Made by a program: the position numbers and the translations under genes. The notes below the pieces were generated by a model. It saw only the letters and a program-made list of their open reading frames with translations. It searched no databases and was not told the origin of the DNA. Shown piece by piece: positions 16,719 to 27,100 of a stretch of DNA of 64,000 nucleotides (the first letter of the stretch is position 1; each line of letters opens with the position of its first letter). Location: assembly GCF_030915385.1 (NCBI RefSeq), contig NZ_CP133268.1:4810001-4874000 (forward strand). Reading direction: 5' to 3'. Source of the stretch: Neobacillus sp. PS3-12. Its GTDB lineage: Bacteria > Bacillota > Bacilli > Bacillales > Cytobacillaceae.

Positions 16719-18311
16719 ATGGTATGGACTATTTTTATCTTTTTATTGATTGTGTTTATTGGAGGTCCGATTTCCTTGCTTTTGTGGTTATATATTTTAG
16801 CAAAGAAACCACAGCATTCAATTATCAGAGCACACCCTTATTTGGGATGGATGCGCTACTTATTAGAAAAGATTGGTCCAGAATTCAGACAATATTGGTT
16901 TGATGATGATAACAGCGGCAAACCATTTTCACGAACCGATTTTTTAGGGATTGTTTTTTCTGCCAAATATCGAAGTGATCTTTTAAGTTTTGGGTCCAAA
17001 CGTGACTTTGATCAGCCTGGTTATTATATTGCCAATGGGTTGTTTCCCTTATTGAATGAAGAATTAAAGGTAGACAATCAAGAAAAAGTCCATGCAATGA
17101 AATATAAAATTGATCATGAAGGATTATTTACTCGGCATGAAAAGCTTGAAAAGGACCAAACAACACGTTGGCTGTATCATGAGGAAGATACTATAATCGT
17201 TGGCGGTGATCGGGAATTTCCTTGGAGACTTCAGGGGCCATTTGGCGCCTCTGCCACATCTTACGGAGCAGTCGGCGAAAACTATATACTTTCAACAGGC
17301 CATGGCAGTCGAATGGCAAGCGGTTCATGGATTAATACGGGAGAAGGCGGAGTTGCACCGGAGCATTTAGATAGTGATGCAGATGTGGTCGCCCAAATTG
17401 GCCCTGGTTTATTTGGTTTTCGCAATGATGAGGGCAATTTTTCCAAAGATGAATTTAAGCTTAAAGCCCAGGAACCGAATATTAAAGCATTTGAGCTTAA
17501 ATTCGGTCAAGGAGCAAAAATCCGTGGCGGACATTTGGAGGGGTCGAAGGTTACTGCAAAGGTAGCGAATATTCGTAAGGTTCCTGTTGGGAAAACCATT
17601 AATTCTCCCAATCGCTTTCCATTTTTGCATAATTCAATTGAAACGCTGCAGTTTATCAAAATGCTGCAAGAGGAAGGCGGCAAACCTGTTGGAATCAAAA
17701 TTGTCGTTGGAAATCCATCCAACTTGGATGAATTTTTCGAGAGGATGAATGATCTTAGGATTTATCCGGACTTTATTACGGTTGATGGCGGAGAAGGTGG
17801 AACAGGCGCCACTTTCAAATCAATGGCAGATACAATGGGGCTACCTTTATTTCCTGCTTTAATTGCGGTTGTCGATAAGGCCTATCAGTTTGGTATACGT
17901 AATAAGTTGAAAATTTTTGCTTCAGGAAAGTTAATTTCAGCAGATAAAATTGCTATTGCCCTTGCTATCGGTGCAGATGCCGTGAACTCAGCAAGAGGCT
18001 TTATGATTGCTAATGGCTGTATCATGGCTCTTCAATGCCATACTGGTAAATGCCCTACAGGCGTAACGACGACCGATCCCAAATATCAAGAAGCACTTGT
18101 GCCAGAGGAAAAGAAATGGCGAGTCATGAACTACATCATTAATGTACGTCAAGGTTTGTTTGCCTTAGCCGCAGCTTGCGGCCTTGATAGCCCGCGCAAA
18201 TTCAATCGAGATCACATTGTCTTTAAAGACGTTGATGGAAAAATAAAAAGGTTATCAGAGATGTTTCCAATTCCTGATTCTTCGGCTGATTTAATGAAAA
18301 AAACTTTATAG
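16719..18311 (+). CDS. yerD: FMN-binding glutamate synthase-like protein (YerD type)
   Basis: A 530-residue protein homologous to the FMN/iron-sulfur domain of glutamate synthase large subunits but lacking the amidotransferase domain, like B. subtilis YerD. An N-terminal transmembrane helix (about residues 3-27) anchors it. The TIM-barrel domain contains H-G-S-R-M-A-S-G, V-D-G-G-E-G-G-T-G-A-T near residue 351, and A-L-Q-C-H-T-G-K-C-P-T-G near 440, where cysteines resemble the iron-sulfur ligands of the family. Reaction and electron partner are not established; it might oxidise or amidate a 2-oxo acid. It has a TGGAGGGA site before the ATG and stands alone. Confidence 0.85.
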   Translation: MVWTIFIFLLIVFIGGPISLLLWLYILAKKPQHSIIRAHPYLGWMRYLLEKIGPEFRQYWFDDDNSGKPFSRTDFLGIVFSAKYRSDLLSFGSKRDFDQPGYYIANGLFPLLNEELKVDNQEKVHAMKYKIDHEGLFTRHEKLEKDQTTRWLYHEEDTIIVGGDREFPWRLQGPFGASATSYGAVGENYILSTGHGSRMASGSWINTGEGGVAPEHLDSDADVVAQIGPGLFGFRNDEGNFSKDEFKLKAQEPNIKAFELKFGQGAKIRGGHLEGSKVTAKVANIRKVPVGKTINSPNRFPFLHNSIETLQFIKMLQEEGGKPVGIKIVVGNPSNLDEFFERMNDLRIYPDFITVDGGEGGTGATFKSMADTMGLPLFPALIAVVDKAYQFGIRNKLKIFASGKLISADKIAIALAIGADAVNSARGFMIANGCIMALQCHTGKCPTGVTTTDPKYQEALVPEEKKWRVMNYIINVRQGLFALAAACGLDSPRKFNRDHIVFKDVDGKIKRLSEMFPIPDSSADLMKKTL

Positions 18312-18346
18312 AACTGAAAATGGATATGAAAGGAGTTGCTGGTTTT

Positions 18347-18427
18347 ATGAAATCAACAGATAAATTCACAGATAAAGCTGAGGTATATGTAATGGTTTAT
18401 CAGCTTTACATATCATTACATGATTAA
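18347..18427 (+). pseudogene. Possible stub of a SAM-dependent methyltransferase gene
   Basis: A strong AAAGGAG site leads into a 26-codon frame. Its first residues, K-F-T-D-K-A-E-V-Y, resemble the opening of many class I methyltransferases (D-K-A-x-x-Y-x-x-Y-R-P-x-Y-P). The similarity stops there, so this may be a 5' fragment. The segment also contains a small dyad (AAAGCTGA/TCAGCTTT). The call is tentative. Confidence 0.3.
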
Positions 18428-18476
18428 CTTCATAACTTCAAAAAAGTTGTATTAATAATCGCCGATGTTGTATCAA

Positions 18477-19586
18477 TTAAGGTTTTTTATGACTAACTTT
18501 TTTTTGAAAATAATTTTTAATTTTATCGATAAAAAAATACAAAAGCGGAATGATCTCTACAAAATAAGCAAAGGTGGTCCAAGAGTTTTTGAAAAAATCA
18601 TTAAGTTCGGCTGTATTTTCTGACATTTGAAGTGACATTGTGATCATTACAAGTGTTAAAGAAAATACAAGGGGCCGATAGTCTTTTAAATTGAATAATT
18701 GTGATAATATTAGGGTCGACACATACAATAATATTCCCACCTTTAGGAAAACCGTAGTGGACCAGATCGCAACCAGTAATGGATCTAAATTTTCAATAAA
18801 ATCGGCAATCCGAACAAATCGTATTATTTCTAACACTGGATAGGTTAAGTGACTAGCTAAGTTGGGGCCAAAAAGAAAAAGTAAAGATACAGTAGTGCAT
18901 ATGAGTACTATGGTTGAAAAAAGGGTTGCCCACATAATGGATTTTAAAGTTTTTTCTTTTTCAGCAATGAATGGAAAGAAAAAAATCAAAAGAATAATTT
19001 CTCCAAACCACGGTGTTATCGTATAACTTCCTTTTAACATTCCTTTGATCTGATGATTCGTGACAAATGCCATCCAACGATTCCATTCGAAATCATTCAT
19101 AACTAAAAAGTATTGAAGTATTACCACGGTAATAATAAGAAAAAACAATCCCTGAGCTGTTCTAAATAGGGTCTCAATCCCTGTTCTTACCGTAATAGCA
19201 ATAACCATTGCGAACATCATTCCCACTGCAGCACTTGGTGTAGATGGCAGATAATTTTGAACCATGAAGTCTTCATATTCTCGGATAATAATAGAACCCA
19301 GATGAAGAAAAAAAAAGAACAGTATACCCATCATTGGGATATGAATCCACACGGGAAGGATTTTCCTTCCAAAATGAACAAAGAATTCATTTGCGTTCCG
19401 ATTAGCCAGTTTTATCGTAAAATAAGCAAGAATCACTCCCCCTAAACCTCCAAAACAAAGGGACAACCAAGTATCATATTGTGATAGCGACACAAGTGGT
19501 CCAAAGGCAAATCCCAATTGAGTGGAAAAATAATAAAGTACAAAAAACATTAAAATTTGGTTTTGGGTTATCCGTTCCAATTTCAT
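18477..19586 (-). CDS. Spore germinant receptor B subunit (GerAB/GerKB family permease)
   Basis: Inner-spore-membrane protein of 369 residues in the GerAB family, related to amino-acid permeases. It has about ten hydrophobic helices and typically forms the ligand-binding part of a germinant receptor. The N-terminus (R-I-T-Q-N-Q-I) is family-like. The ATG at 19586 has AGGAGAGGAG upstream. It is the last gene of a minus-strand operon A-C-D-B, starting 14 bases after the D gene. The germinant cannot be told from sequence. Confidence 0.92.
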   Translation of the reverse strand: MKLERITQNQILMFFVLYYFSTQLGFAFGPLVSLSQYDTWLSLCFGGLGGVILAYFTIKLANRNANEFFVHFGRKILPVWIHIPMMGILFFFFLHLGSIIIREYEDFMVQNYLPSTPSAAVGMMFAMVIAITVRTGIETLFRTAQGLFFLIITVVILQYFLVMNDFEWNRWMAFVTNHQIKGMLKGSYTITPWFGEIILLIFFFPFIAEKEKTLKSIMWATLFSTIVLICTTVSLLFLFGPNLASHLTYPVLEIIRFVRIADFIENLDPLLVAIWSTTVFLKVGILLYVSTLILSQLFNLKDYRPLVFSLTLVMITMSLQMSENTAELNDFFKNSWTTFAYFVEIIPLLYFFIDKIKNYFQKKVSHKKP

Positions 19587-19600
19587 AATGGGCTCCTCTC

Positions 19601-19819
19601 CTAACCTACAATTTTTTGGGGCAATGGATGAAATAGAACTCGAATCAGGTCATTAGGGCTAGGGAAATGTTCAAAAACAACAGTGGTTAAGCAATAAAGA
19701 AAGCATACCCCCATTATCATAAAGACAATCCAATAGGTTCTCTTCTTACGATTTTTTATTTTTAAGTATTTCCATTCTATAAAAAAAACTAATATAAATG
19801 AGATGAGCACCCATGTCAT
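19601..19819 (-). CDS. Small two-helix germination protein (D-subunit type)
   Basis: A 72-residue membrane protein with two hydrophobic helices (about 3-18 and 29-51) separated by a basic loop K-I-K-N-R-K-K-R. Short two-helix D subunits occur in several Bacillus germinant receptor operons and modulate receptor function. The start at 19819 overlaps the C-subunit stop in an ATGA junction and has AAAGGAAAAG upstream; a start seven codons earlier is possible. Function is inferred from size, topology and operon position. Confidence 0.7.
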   Translation of the reverse strand: MTWVLISFILVFFIEWKYLKIKNRKKRTYWIVFMIMGVCFLYCLTTVVFEHFPSPNDLIRVLFHPLPQKIVG

Positions 19820-20978
19820 GTTTTCTTTTCCTTTATCCAAAATGGATTTTGTTCACTACCGGGACGTTTTATAGATAAATCAACATGTATATTTACTTTT
19901 ACTTTATCCTTATAAATCATCGACCATTCATTTTTACATAATTCCCATACTTTCGGTTTATACCATGATAGGTATGAACCCAGTTGAAAAACATCTGATT
20001 TTTTTTCTTGAGACTCTCTAAATACTTCATAAATTCTATTTTTAACCTCTCTTCCTGCCTTTTCTTCAATAAGATGGACCTTTTTTGGATCAGTTAAATC
20101 AATATTAGAATGAGATTCGAGTATATCGTCTTCAGCTTTTACCAAAATATCAAATGTATAAATATCGTTTTTTGAAGGACGAATTTTTGTATTGGTATTT
20201 AAAACCAGCAAGCTAATGTTTTTCTGATCAGTAGGAGAGGGTAAATTTACCCCGAATTCTCCATTCTATTCTTTATCCATAATGCCCCTCGGCCTACTCT
20301 CTGATTGATTTTTCCTACCATTTTATAATTTTTAAATAATGCCATTCCATTTGTGCCCACCCACATTACCTTGTTTCCTTTTTCACTAATCATATTTTTT
20401 TCACCCTTTGTTAATAAACCAACAATCATATCACCGTTTTCTGTTTCTAAAAAATCCTTTATAGTCGTATTTAAGGTATTTTTCTTTTGAGTGAATTCTC
20501 TTAGCACTTCATTAGGAAACCTTTCAAACGCAGGGACAAGGTTCGCAAGTTCCTTTGCTTTACCTGGAGTAACTAAAAGGGTATTGCCTATGCTAAATGC
20601 TGGGTTTCGAATAACAAACTCTAGAATGGGCGAAATCCCATCCCTTGCCATTTTCTCACCCACCACAATGATCCTTGTGTGGCCCCAGTTAATTCTTCTG
20701 GGTAGATCCACCTGAATTTTCCTATAAGCTTCTGATAAGCTTTTTCCGCTCTTTGAAATGGCTGTATAAGGGTTGCCAGTTGGGCTGACACCTCCAATAC
20801 TGGGTGAGGTCAACCGATTTGTAAGCGGGAAAGATAAAGTTAAATCCATATTTCCATTTTCGCCTTTATCCACAAAAACTCCAGTTACAAAGGCACGGTC
20901 ATTAATTTCTACCCTTGACCAACATCCAGTTAAGAGAAATGCGCTAGTTAAGATCAACAATTTTAATCGAGTTCTCAA
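19816..20978 (-). pseudogene. Germinant receptor C subunit (GerAC family), split by a one-base frameshift
   Basis: Lipoprotein subunit of the receptor. A type II signal with L-L-T-G-C places the lipidated cysteine near residue 19. The first frame (20978 to about 20240) ends at ...W-I-K-N-R-M-E-N-S-G. The second continues from 20250 in another frame as V-N-L-P-S-P-T-D-Q-K-N-I-S-L-L and reaches the family's C-terminus at 19816. Adding one base to the four-C run at 20250-20253 (plus-strand view) joins the two into 387 residues, the usual length for GerAC proteins. Both halves are well conserved, so this is either a fresh mutation or an assembly error. The start overlaps the A-subunit stop by four bases. 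Confidence 0.85.
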
Positions 20979-22531
20979 TCTCCTTCATCCTCACCATTGG
21001 AAATTTTTTTGGTATTTGCCCTTTTAGGATTCATTGGTGATAAATGGGTAGGGCGTCGATTCATCATCCACCATGGAGCCCGAATAAACACATCTTTAAG
21101 ATCGCCTAGCCGCAATGGTGCAGTCGGCGCTAGATATGGCATTCCAAAGGAACGCAGACTTACCAAATGGATGTATATAACTAAAGCCCCCATTGTTAAT
21201 CCAAATAATCCAAAGGTCCCAGCTAATATCATAATCGGAAAGCGTAGAAAACGAAGCGAAAAGGCTAAATCGTAATGTGGAATAATAAAGGAAGAAATTC
21301 CAGTTAGTGAAACAACAATAACCATTGGAGCAGAAACAATCCCAGCTTGAACTGCAGCTTGTCCAATGACTAAAGCACCTAGTATACTTATCGCTTGTCC
21401 CACTGCCTTTGGTGTTCGAATCCCAGCTTCACGCAAACCCTCAAAAGCCAATTCCATTAACAAAGCTTCTACTAATGCTGGAAAGGGGACATTGTCACGG
21501 GCACCAGCAACACTTATTAACAAATTAGTGGGTATCATTTCTGGATGGAAGGTAGTAATTGCAATATAAAAAGAAGGTAAAAATAGGGACGCTAATAAAA
21601 AGATATACCGAATACAGCGGATCCAAGTCGCTGAAATATAACGTTGATAATAATCTTCTGCCGATTGAAGAAACATATAAAAATTCCCAGGAATGAGAAG
21701 TGGGATTGGTGTTCCGTCTACAAAAACAACGACACGTCCTTCTAGCAAGGAAGCAGAAACAACATCAGGACGCTCTGTTTTTTCCATTTGTGGAAAGGGA
21801 GAATATGGATAGTCGTCCATATATTCTTCCAAATAACTACTGCCTATTACACCGTCCATTTGAATTTCACTAAGGCGATTTCGAACTTCTTCAACTAGTT
21901 CTGGTTTACAAATCCCTTCTAAATAGCCAATGACTACTCTCGTTTTTGTAATTTTTCCTATCTCTTTTTGCTCCATTTTTAAAGAAGAAGACTTTATTCT
22001 TCTTCGGATTAATGTAATATTTGTAGAGATGTCTTCGACAAATGATTCCTTTGGTCCTCTGATTACATTCTCGGTCGTAGGTTCATTAATAGAACGTTTG
22101 TCAAATTTTGTGAAGGGAAAAGCAAGCATTCTGTTTTCACCTTCTATTACCAACAAAACCTCTCCTTCAAGAACACTTTCTGCGGCCACATGCATATCGG
22201 TAATAAGCTTACTCGACATTGCACTAATTTGTTTTAAGTCAAGTAATTTGTGAAAAAAATCGCTTTTTGGAATTGTAAAATCAGTTGATAAAATAGGTTT
22301 TAGGACGTTTTCATCGAATAATGATTGATCGACCATTCCTTGTAGATAAACAACTGCACATTGAGTTTCGTTAACAATAAAAGTGTGAAAAATGACATCT
22401 GAGCTTTGATGAAAGCAATTTTTCAACCATTTCTCTCTATCTTCAAAACCTTTCCCCAAATAAATAGGTTCTGTGCTATTTTTTTTTTCTTTAGATGGCT
22501 GCTCTTTTTTAGTACTTGAAAAAATTGACAT
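20975..22531 (-). CDS. Spore germinant receptor A subunit (GerAA family)
   Basis: A 518-residue GerAA-type protein. It has a large hydrophilic N-terminal domain (about 1-290), several transmembrane helices (about 300-455) and a short basic C-terminal tail. Family blocks include V-F-V-D-G-T-P, P-F-P-A-L-V-E-A-L-L-M-E and E-A-G-I-R-T-P-K-A-V-G-Q. Recent work on B. subtilis GerAA describes a germinant-gated ion channel formed by this subunit. First gene of the operon, transcribed leftward. A sigma-G promoter would be expected in 22540-22620, but no convincing match was seen. Confidence 0.93.
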   Translation of the reverse strand: MSIFSSTKKEQPSKEKKNSTEPIYLGKGFEDREKWLKNCFHQSSDVIFHTFIVNETQCAVVYLQGMVDQSLFDENVLKPILSTDFTIPKSDFFHKLLDLKQISAMSSKLITDMHVAAESVLEGEVLLVIEGENRMLAFPFTKFDKRSINEPTTENVIRGPKESFVEDISTNITLIRRRIKSSSLKMEQKEIGKITKTRVVIGYLEGICKPELVEEVRNRLSEIQMDGVIGSSYLEEYMDDYPYSPFPQMEKTERPDVVSASLLEGRVVVFVDGTPIPLLIPGNFYMFLQSAEDYYQRYISATWIRCIRYIFLLASLFLPSFYIAITTFHPEMIPTNLLISVAGARDNVPFPALVEALLMELAFEGLREAGIRTPKAVGQAISILGALVIGQAAVQAGIVSAPMVIVVSLTGISSFIIPHYDLAFSLRFLRFPIMILAGTFGLFGLTMGALVIYIHLVSLRSFGMPYLAPTAPLRLGDLKDVFIRAPWWMMNRRPTHLSPMNPKRANTKKISNGEDEGD

Positions 22532-22724
22532 TGGATTAACTCCATTAATTTTTTATTATTTTGTTCAACAAATTCAAAAAAATGATACTAAATATTGAGT
22601 GCCTGGAATTTTTTCTCCTACTTGTTTTTTGCGTCAACAAGTTCTATTAATGATTTCTTTTGTTTTACTTAAATAGTAAGAGTAGAATAAGAACAGAGTA
22701 AAACTCAGGTTTGAGGTGATATTT

Positions 22725-22961
22725 GTGGAGATAAAGATGTTTTATCGTACACAAAGGGAGATGGCTGCCGCAATCAATCAACTTGTTGATGCTTATTGGC
22801 AGGATGAAATTAAGGAGCAAGGGCTGATCCAGGGTGTTAAAAATATTTATAAAAATAATCAGGATAAGCTTATAAAAAATAATCAATTTACAAAAGTCGT
22901 TCAGCAGCAATGCGGAAAAAGAAGATTGGCTATAATCGAACGGGTTCTAGAAATAGAATAG
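22725..22961 (+). CDS. Small unknown protein immediately upstream of the BREX genes
   Basis: A 78-residue, helical, K/Q/N-rich protein containing M-A-A-A-I-N-Q-L-V-D-A-Y-W and ending G-K-R-R-L-A-I-I-E-R-V-L-E. A GAGGTGA site lies five bases before the GTG at 22725; an earlier in-frame GTG at 22716 falls inside that site. It is 29 bases before brxA on the same strand and probably the first gene of the BREX operon. It is not one of the six core BREX genes. A regulatory or accessory role is inferred from position only. Confidence 0.65.
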   Translation: MEIKMFYRTQREMAAAINQLVDAYWQDEIKEQGLIQGVKNIYKNNQDKLIKNNQFTKVVQQQCGKRRLAIIERVLEIE

Positions 22962-22990
22962 AAGTTTTTCACGATGAGAGGTAGGATTGG

Positions 22991-23587
22991 ATGGTAAAGG
23001 ATTTAGAGTATTCTTCAAGTTTGAATGGGGCATCATTCTTGTTATTTGAGCTGAAACAAGTGGTTAAACTCAAGCAATTGGGCTTGTCAAACCAAGAAAT
23101 AAGAAGAAAAGTCATCGAAGAAAATATTTTTCAATTTGCCAATAAAGGAAGAATTAATCGAGCGTTACCATCAATTATGAAAAGAGTGGATGTTATTGAT
23201 GATACACTAGCTCAACTGATGACAAAAGGTTCTTTAGAGATGACCAAAGTGATTAATTTATATTCCATAATGAAAACGGACCTTTTGTTTTTTGAATTTA
23301 TGAGAGAGTTAATTAGCGAGAAGCTCCAGAATAATGATTTTACAATCGAAAAAAAGGATCTTAATGTTTTTTTTGCTTCTAAATCAGAACAAAGTGAAAA
23401 GATCGCTAGTTGGAGCGATATAAATGCTGAAAAGTTAAAACGTGCTTTTATGCAAGTACTTTTTGAAAGCGGGATGCTGCGGAATCGACGTGGCAATGAA
23501 CTAAACCGACTAATGATCGATGAACAGATAAAACATCATCTCACATTCATTGGTGATACAAAATATCTTCGAGCAATGGGTGAGTGA
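22991..23587 (+). CDS. brxA: BREX protein BrxA (DUF1819)
   Basis: A 198-residue member of the DUF1819/BrxA family, small helical proteins reported to bind DNA and encoded first in type 1 BREX operons. Seen here: F-E-L-K-Q-V-V-K-L near the N-terminus, D-L-L-F-F-E-F-M-R-E-L near residue 98, and W-S-D-I-N-A-E-K-L-K-R-A near 143. Gene order brxA-brxB-brxC-pglX-pglZ-brxL supports the assignment. In BREX as a whole, host DNA is methylated by PglX and phage replication is blocked; the part played by BrxA is not settled. The next gene starts 13 bases later. Confidence 0.9.
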   Translation: MVKDLEYSSSLNGASFLLFELKQVVKLKQLGLSNQEIRRKVIEENIFQFANKGRINRALPSIMKRVDVIDDTLAQLMTKGSLEMTKVINLYSIMKTDLLFFEFMRELISEKLQNNDFTIEKKDLNVFFASKSEQSEKIASWSDINAEKLKRAFMQVLFESGMLRNRRGNELNRLMIDEQIKHHLTFIGDTKYLRAMGE

Positions 23588-23600
23588 AAGGAATAGTAGG

Positions 23601-24167
23601 ATGGCTAATATAAATCGTAGATTGGATAAGATTATTCCAAAAATCAAAGAGGATAAGTTTATTCAAGGTCGTGGCTTGGGAAATGAGATTAGTTTTTATA
23701 TTTTTGACTACAATCCACAGGAAGAATTAATCGTTCGTGATTATGTAAAACATATAAAAAAAGAGTTTAATTATGAAGGTTCTGATCGGAAGATTATTGA
23801 ATTTGACCTTTATAAAATGCTGCTTGAAATTGCAAAGGAGAAACGAATTTTTGACCGGGTTTTTCAAGTAGAAGAAAAACAGGGTAAAGAGGCCTTGTTT
23901 AAAGCCTTGATTACCTTTGCGAAGCCTGAAGTTTTTTTGAGAAAAATAAAAGAACAATTAGCCGATCATAATGTAGTGTTTATTTCGGGGGTAGGTAAGG
24001 TATACCCTTTTGTTCGCTCACACACCATTTTAAATAATCTTCAAGAAGTGATTGATAAAATACCAGTCATTATGTTTTTCCCGGGAAGATATGATGGTCA
24101 GTCACTTCAATTATTCAATCAATTTAAGGATGATAACTATTACCGAGCATTTCCATTAGTGGATTGA
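23601..24167 (+). CDS. brxB: BREX protein BrxB (DUF1788)
   Basis: A 188-residue BrxB protein. The family start R-L-D-K-I, then G-L-G-N-E-I-S-F-Y-I-F-D-Y and V-F-I-S-G-V-G-K-V-Y-P-F-V-R-S-H, is clear, and it ends P-G-R-Y-D-G-Q-S-L. BrxB is a core component whose biochemical activity is not firmly known. The ATG at 23601 is preferred to an earlier start at 23550, which would run into brxA; an AAAGGAA site lies upstream. Confidence 0.92.
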   Translation: MANINRRLDKIIPKIKEDKFIQGRGLGNEISFYIFDYNPQEELIVRDYVKHIKKEFNYEGSDRKIIEFDLYKMLLEIAKEKRIFDRVFQVEEKQGKEALFKALITFAKPEVFLRKIKEQLADHNVVFISGVGKVYPFVRSHTILNNLQEVIDKIPVIMFFPGRYDGQSLQLFNQFKDDNYYRAFPLVD

Positions 24168-24184
24168 AGAAAAGGGGATACACG

Positions 24185-27100
24185 ATGATCATTAAAGACA
24201 TGTTTCAGAAAGATATCGAACGTGATATAAGAGGCGTTATTAAGGTTGCCCAGACAGATGAAGATAATATTTATCAAGAACTTGATGAATATGTTGTCAC
24301 AAGAGAGTTAAATAAACACCTATCAAAATTCTATGAAAATTATCAAAAAAGTATAGACGGTTTAACGGACAAAATGGGTGTTTGGATATCGGGCTTCTTT
24401 GGAAGTGGTAAATCACACTTCTTAAAAATTCTTGCTTACTTGCTTGAAAATAAGAAGGTGAAAAATAAAAAGGCAGTAGAATTTTTCCAAAATAAAATTC
24501 AAGATCCTTTAATTCTGGCCAATATGAATCGTACGGCTGATGTCGAAACAGAAGTCATTCTTTTTAATATTGATTCTAAAGCATCTTTAGATAGTAAATC
24601 GAAAGAAGATGCTATTTTACGTGTGTTTATGAAGGTTTTCTATGAGCATCGAGGTTATTTCGGGGATATACCTGGTGTCGCCGAAATGGAAAAATACTTG
24701 GATCAAAAAGGGGTCTACGAACAATTTAAAGCTGAGTTTAAATCCCTTTCAGACGAAGAGTGGGTTGACCGTCGCAACACCTTCTACTTTGATGCTGACT
24801 ATGTGATTGGTGCATTAACGAAAGTTACCGACATGAGTGAAGAGTCAGCCCGTAATTGGTTTGAAAATGGTGTCAATAATTTTGAAATCAGTATTGAGAA
24901 GTTCGCCAAAGATGTGAAGGAATATATCGATCAGAAGGGCAAAAACTTTCATCTTGTCTTTTTAGTGGATGAAATTGGACAGTTCATTGGTGATAGCCGT
25001 AGTCTTATGCTTAACCTTCAAACGGTTGCCGAGGACTTAGGAACATACTGTCAAGGGAAGGTATGGATTATGGTGACTTCCCAAGAGAGCATCGATAGTA
25101 TCGTTAAGGTAAAGGGAGATGACTTCTCACGGATTCAAGGCCGCTTTGACACAAGGCTGTCGCTATCTTCTATTTCTGTTGATGAAGTCATCAAAAAACG
25201 GATCCTTCTAAAGAAAGATTTTGCTAATGATAAACTCAAATTGATTTTTCCAGAGAAAAGTGCGATCTTGAAAAACTTGATTAGCTTCAAGGAAAGTACC
25301 TCAGATTTAAGAGGATATGATCATGAACAGGATTTTGCAGATGTTTACCCGTTTATTCCTTATCAATTTAAACTTTTGCAAAATGTTTTTGAACAAGTTA
25401 GACGGCATGGTTCATCTGGTAAACATTTATCAGAAGGTGAACGTTCCATGCTTTCTGCATTTAAAGAGGCGGGATCGCGTTATAAAGATGCTGAGGAAGG
25501 AATTTTAATCCCATTCTATGCGTTTTACGATACGATCAAGGAATTTCTAAACCCTTCGATTTCAAGGGTTATTGAGGGTGCATACGAAAACCCTGCCCTT
25601 AAAGATGATGAATTTAATGTGAACCTTTTAAAAGTGCTGTTCATGATTAAATACATTAAAGAGCTTCCTGCCAATATTGAAAATGTCGCTACGCTCATGG
25701 TTTCAAGTATTGATGAAGATAAATTAGAGCTGAAAGAAAAAATCAAAGTGTCTTTAAGAAAGCTCATTTCACAAACGCTTGTCCAAAAAAATGGAGATTA
25801 TTTTATCTTTCTTACCGATGACGAGCAGGATGTCAACCGGGAAATAAAAGCGATACATATTGATGAAGATTTAACAAAAAGGGAACTTGCAAATTATATC
25901 TTCCAAGACCTGTATGATGAAAAGAAATATCGTTATACCAATGTATATACATTCTCCTATAATCAGAAAATGGATGAGAAAAACTATGGAAATCAAACGG
26001 CAAGTATTGGAATCAATATTCTTTCCCCATTATCTGATCACTACGGTAGATCTGAACAAGAATTAATGATGATGTCCTCTGGCAGTGGAGAACTTATCAT
26101 TAAACTCGGTGGGAATGAATCCTATATCGAGGAAATGGAAGAAGTCCTTAAAATCGAAGAGTACCGTAAGAAAAAGAATATTACCCAGCTTCCAGAAAGT
26201 ATTCAAAATATCCTAAATAATAAGCAAGCAGAAGTACGTGAAAGAAGAAGAAGAGTCCGGGAATTGTTAGAGGATGCGATTAAAAGCGGGAAGTTCTTCA
26301 TAAATGGAGACGATGCAAATATTAAAGGCTCCACTGTTAAAGAGAAAATCAATACAGCCTTGCATTCGTTGGTTGATAATGTCTATACGAAGTTGGGCTA
26401 TGTAAAGGAATTCTTAGATAGTGAGAGAGAGCTTCTTTCTGTTTTGAGTATAAAAGACGAACAATTGACTTTAAGCCCTGAAATTAAACATGACCCTAAT
26501 GAATCAGCTACGAAAGAGATGTTTGACTTTATTACCATGCAAGATTCCATTCAGAAGCAAATTCGGGTGAAAATCCTCTTAGATCGCTATAGTGATAAAC
26601 CTTATGGATGGAGATTGCTTGATATTCAGCGTTTAATTGCGGAATTATTAAGGGAACAAAGGATTCGCCTCCGTTACAATTCCGAGTATTTGGAGCCAGA
26701 GGAAAGTGCGAGTAAGATTGTAACGGTTTTAACGAAAACGTCCGAAGCCGATAAAGGGATCATTTTAAAAAGAGTTAAAGTAGATGAAGCCTTAATTAAA
26801 ACGGCTAAAAAGCTTTGTAAGGATGTCTTCAATACAACAGATTTACCAGATGATGAAGATGGCTTAGTGAAGGAAATTCGCACTCTTATGGAGAAACAAG
26901 TTGGCGAAATAAATGCATTTAAAGCACGCTACGAGGGTAGGAAATATCCTGGCATGAGCTTACTTGATAAAGGATTGGAGTATTTTGGCGAGTTCCATAA
27001 GGGATTAGACAATGCTTCATTTTTTGCCAAAATGAAAGAGTTACAAAAGGATCTTAGTTATTGGGAAGAGGACATGACTTATGTCAAGGGCTTCTTTGGT

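Noticed and set aside
22532..22620. Possible sigma-G promoter before the germination operon
   Set aside because: No pair of -35 and -10 elements with acceptable spacing was found by eye.
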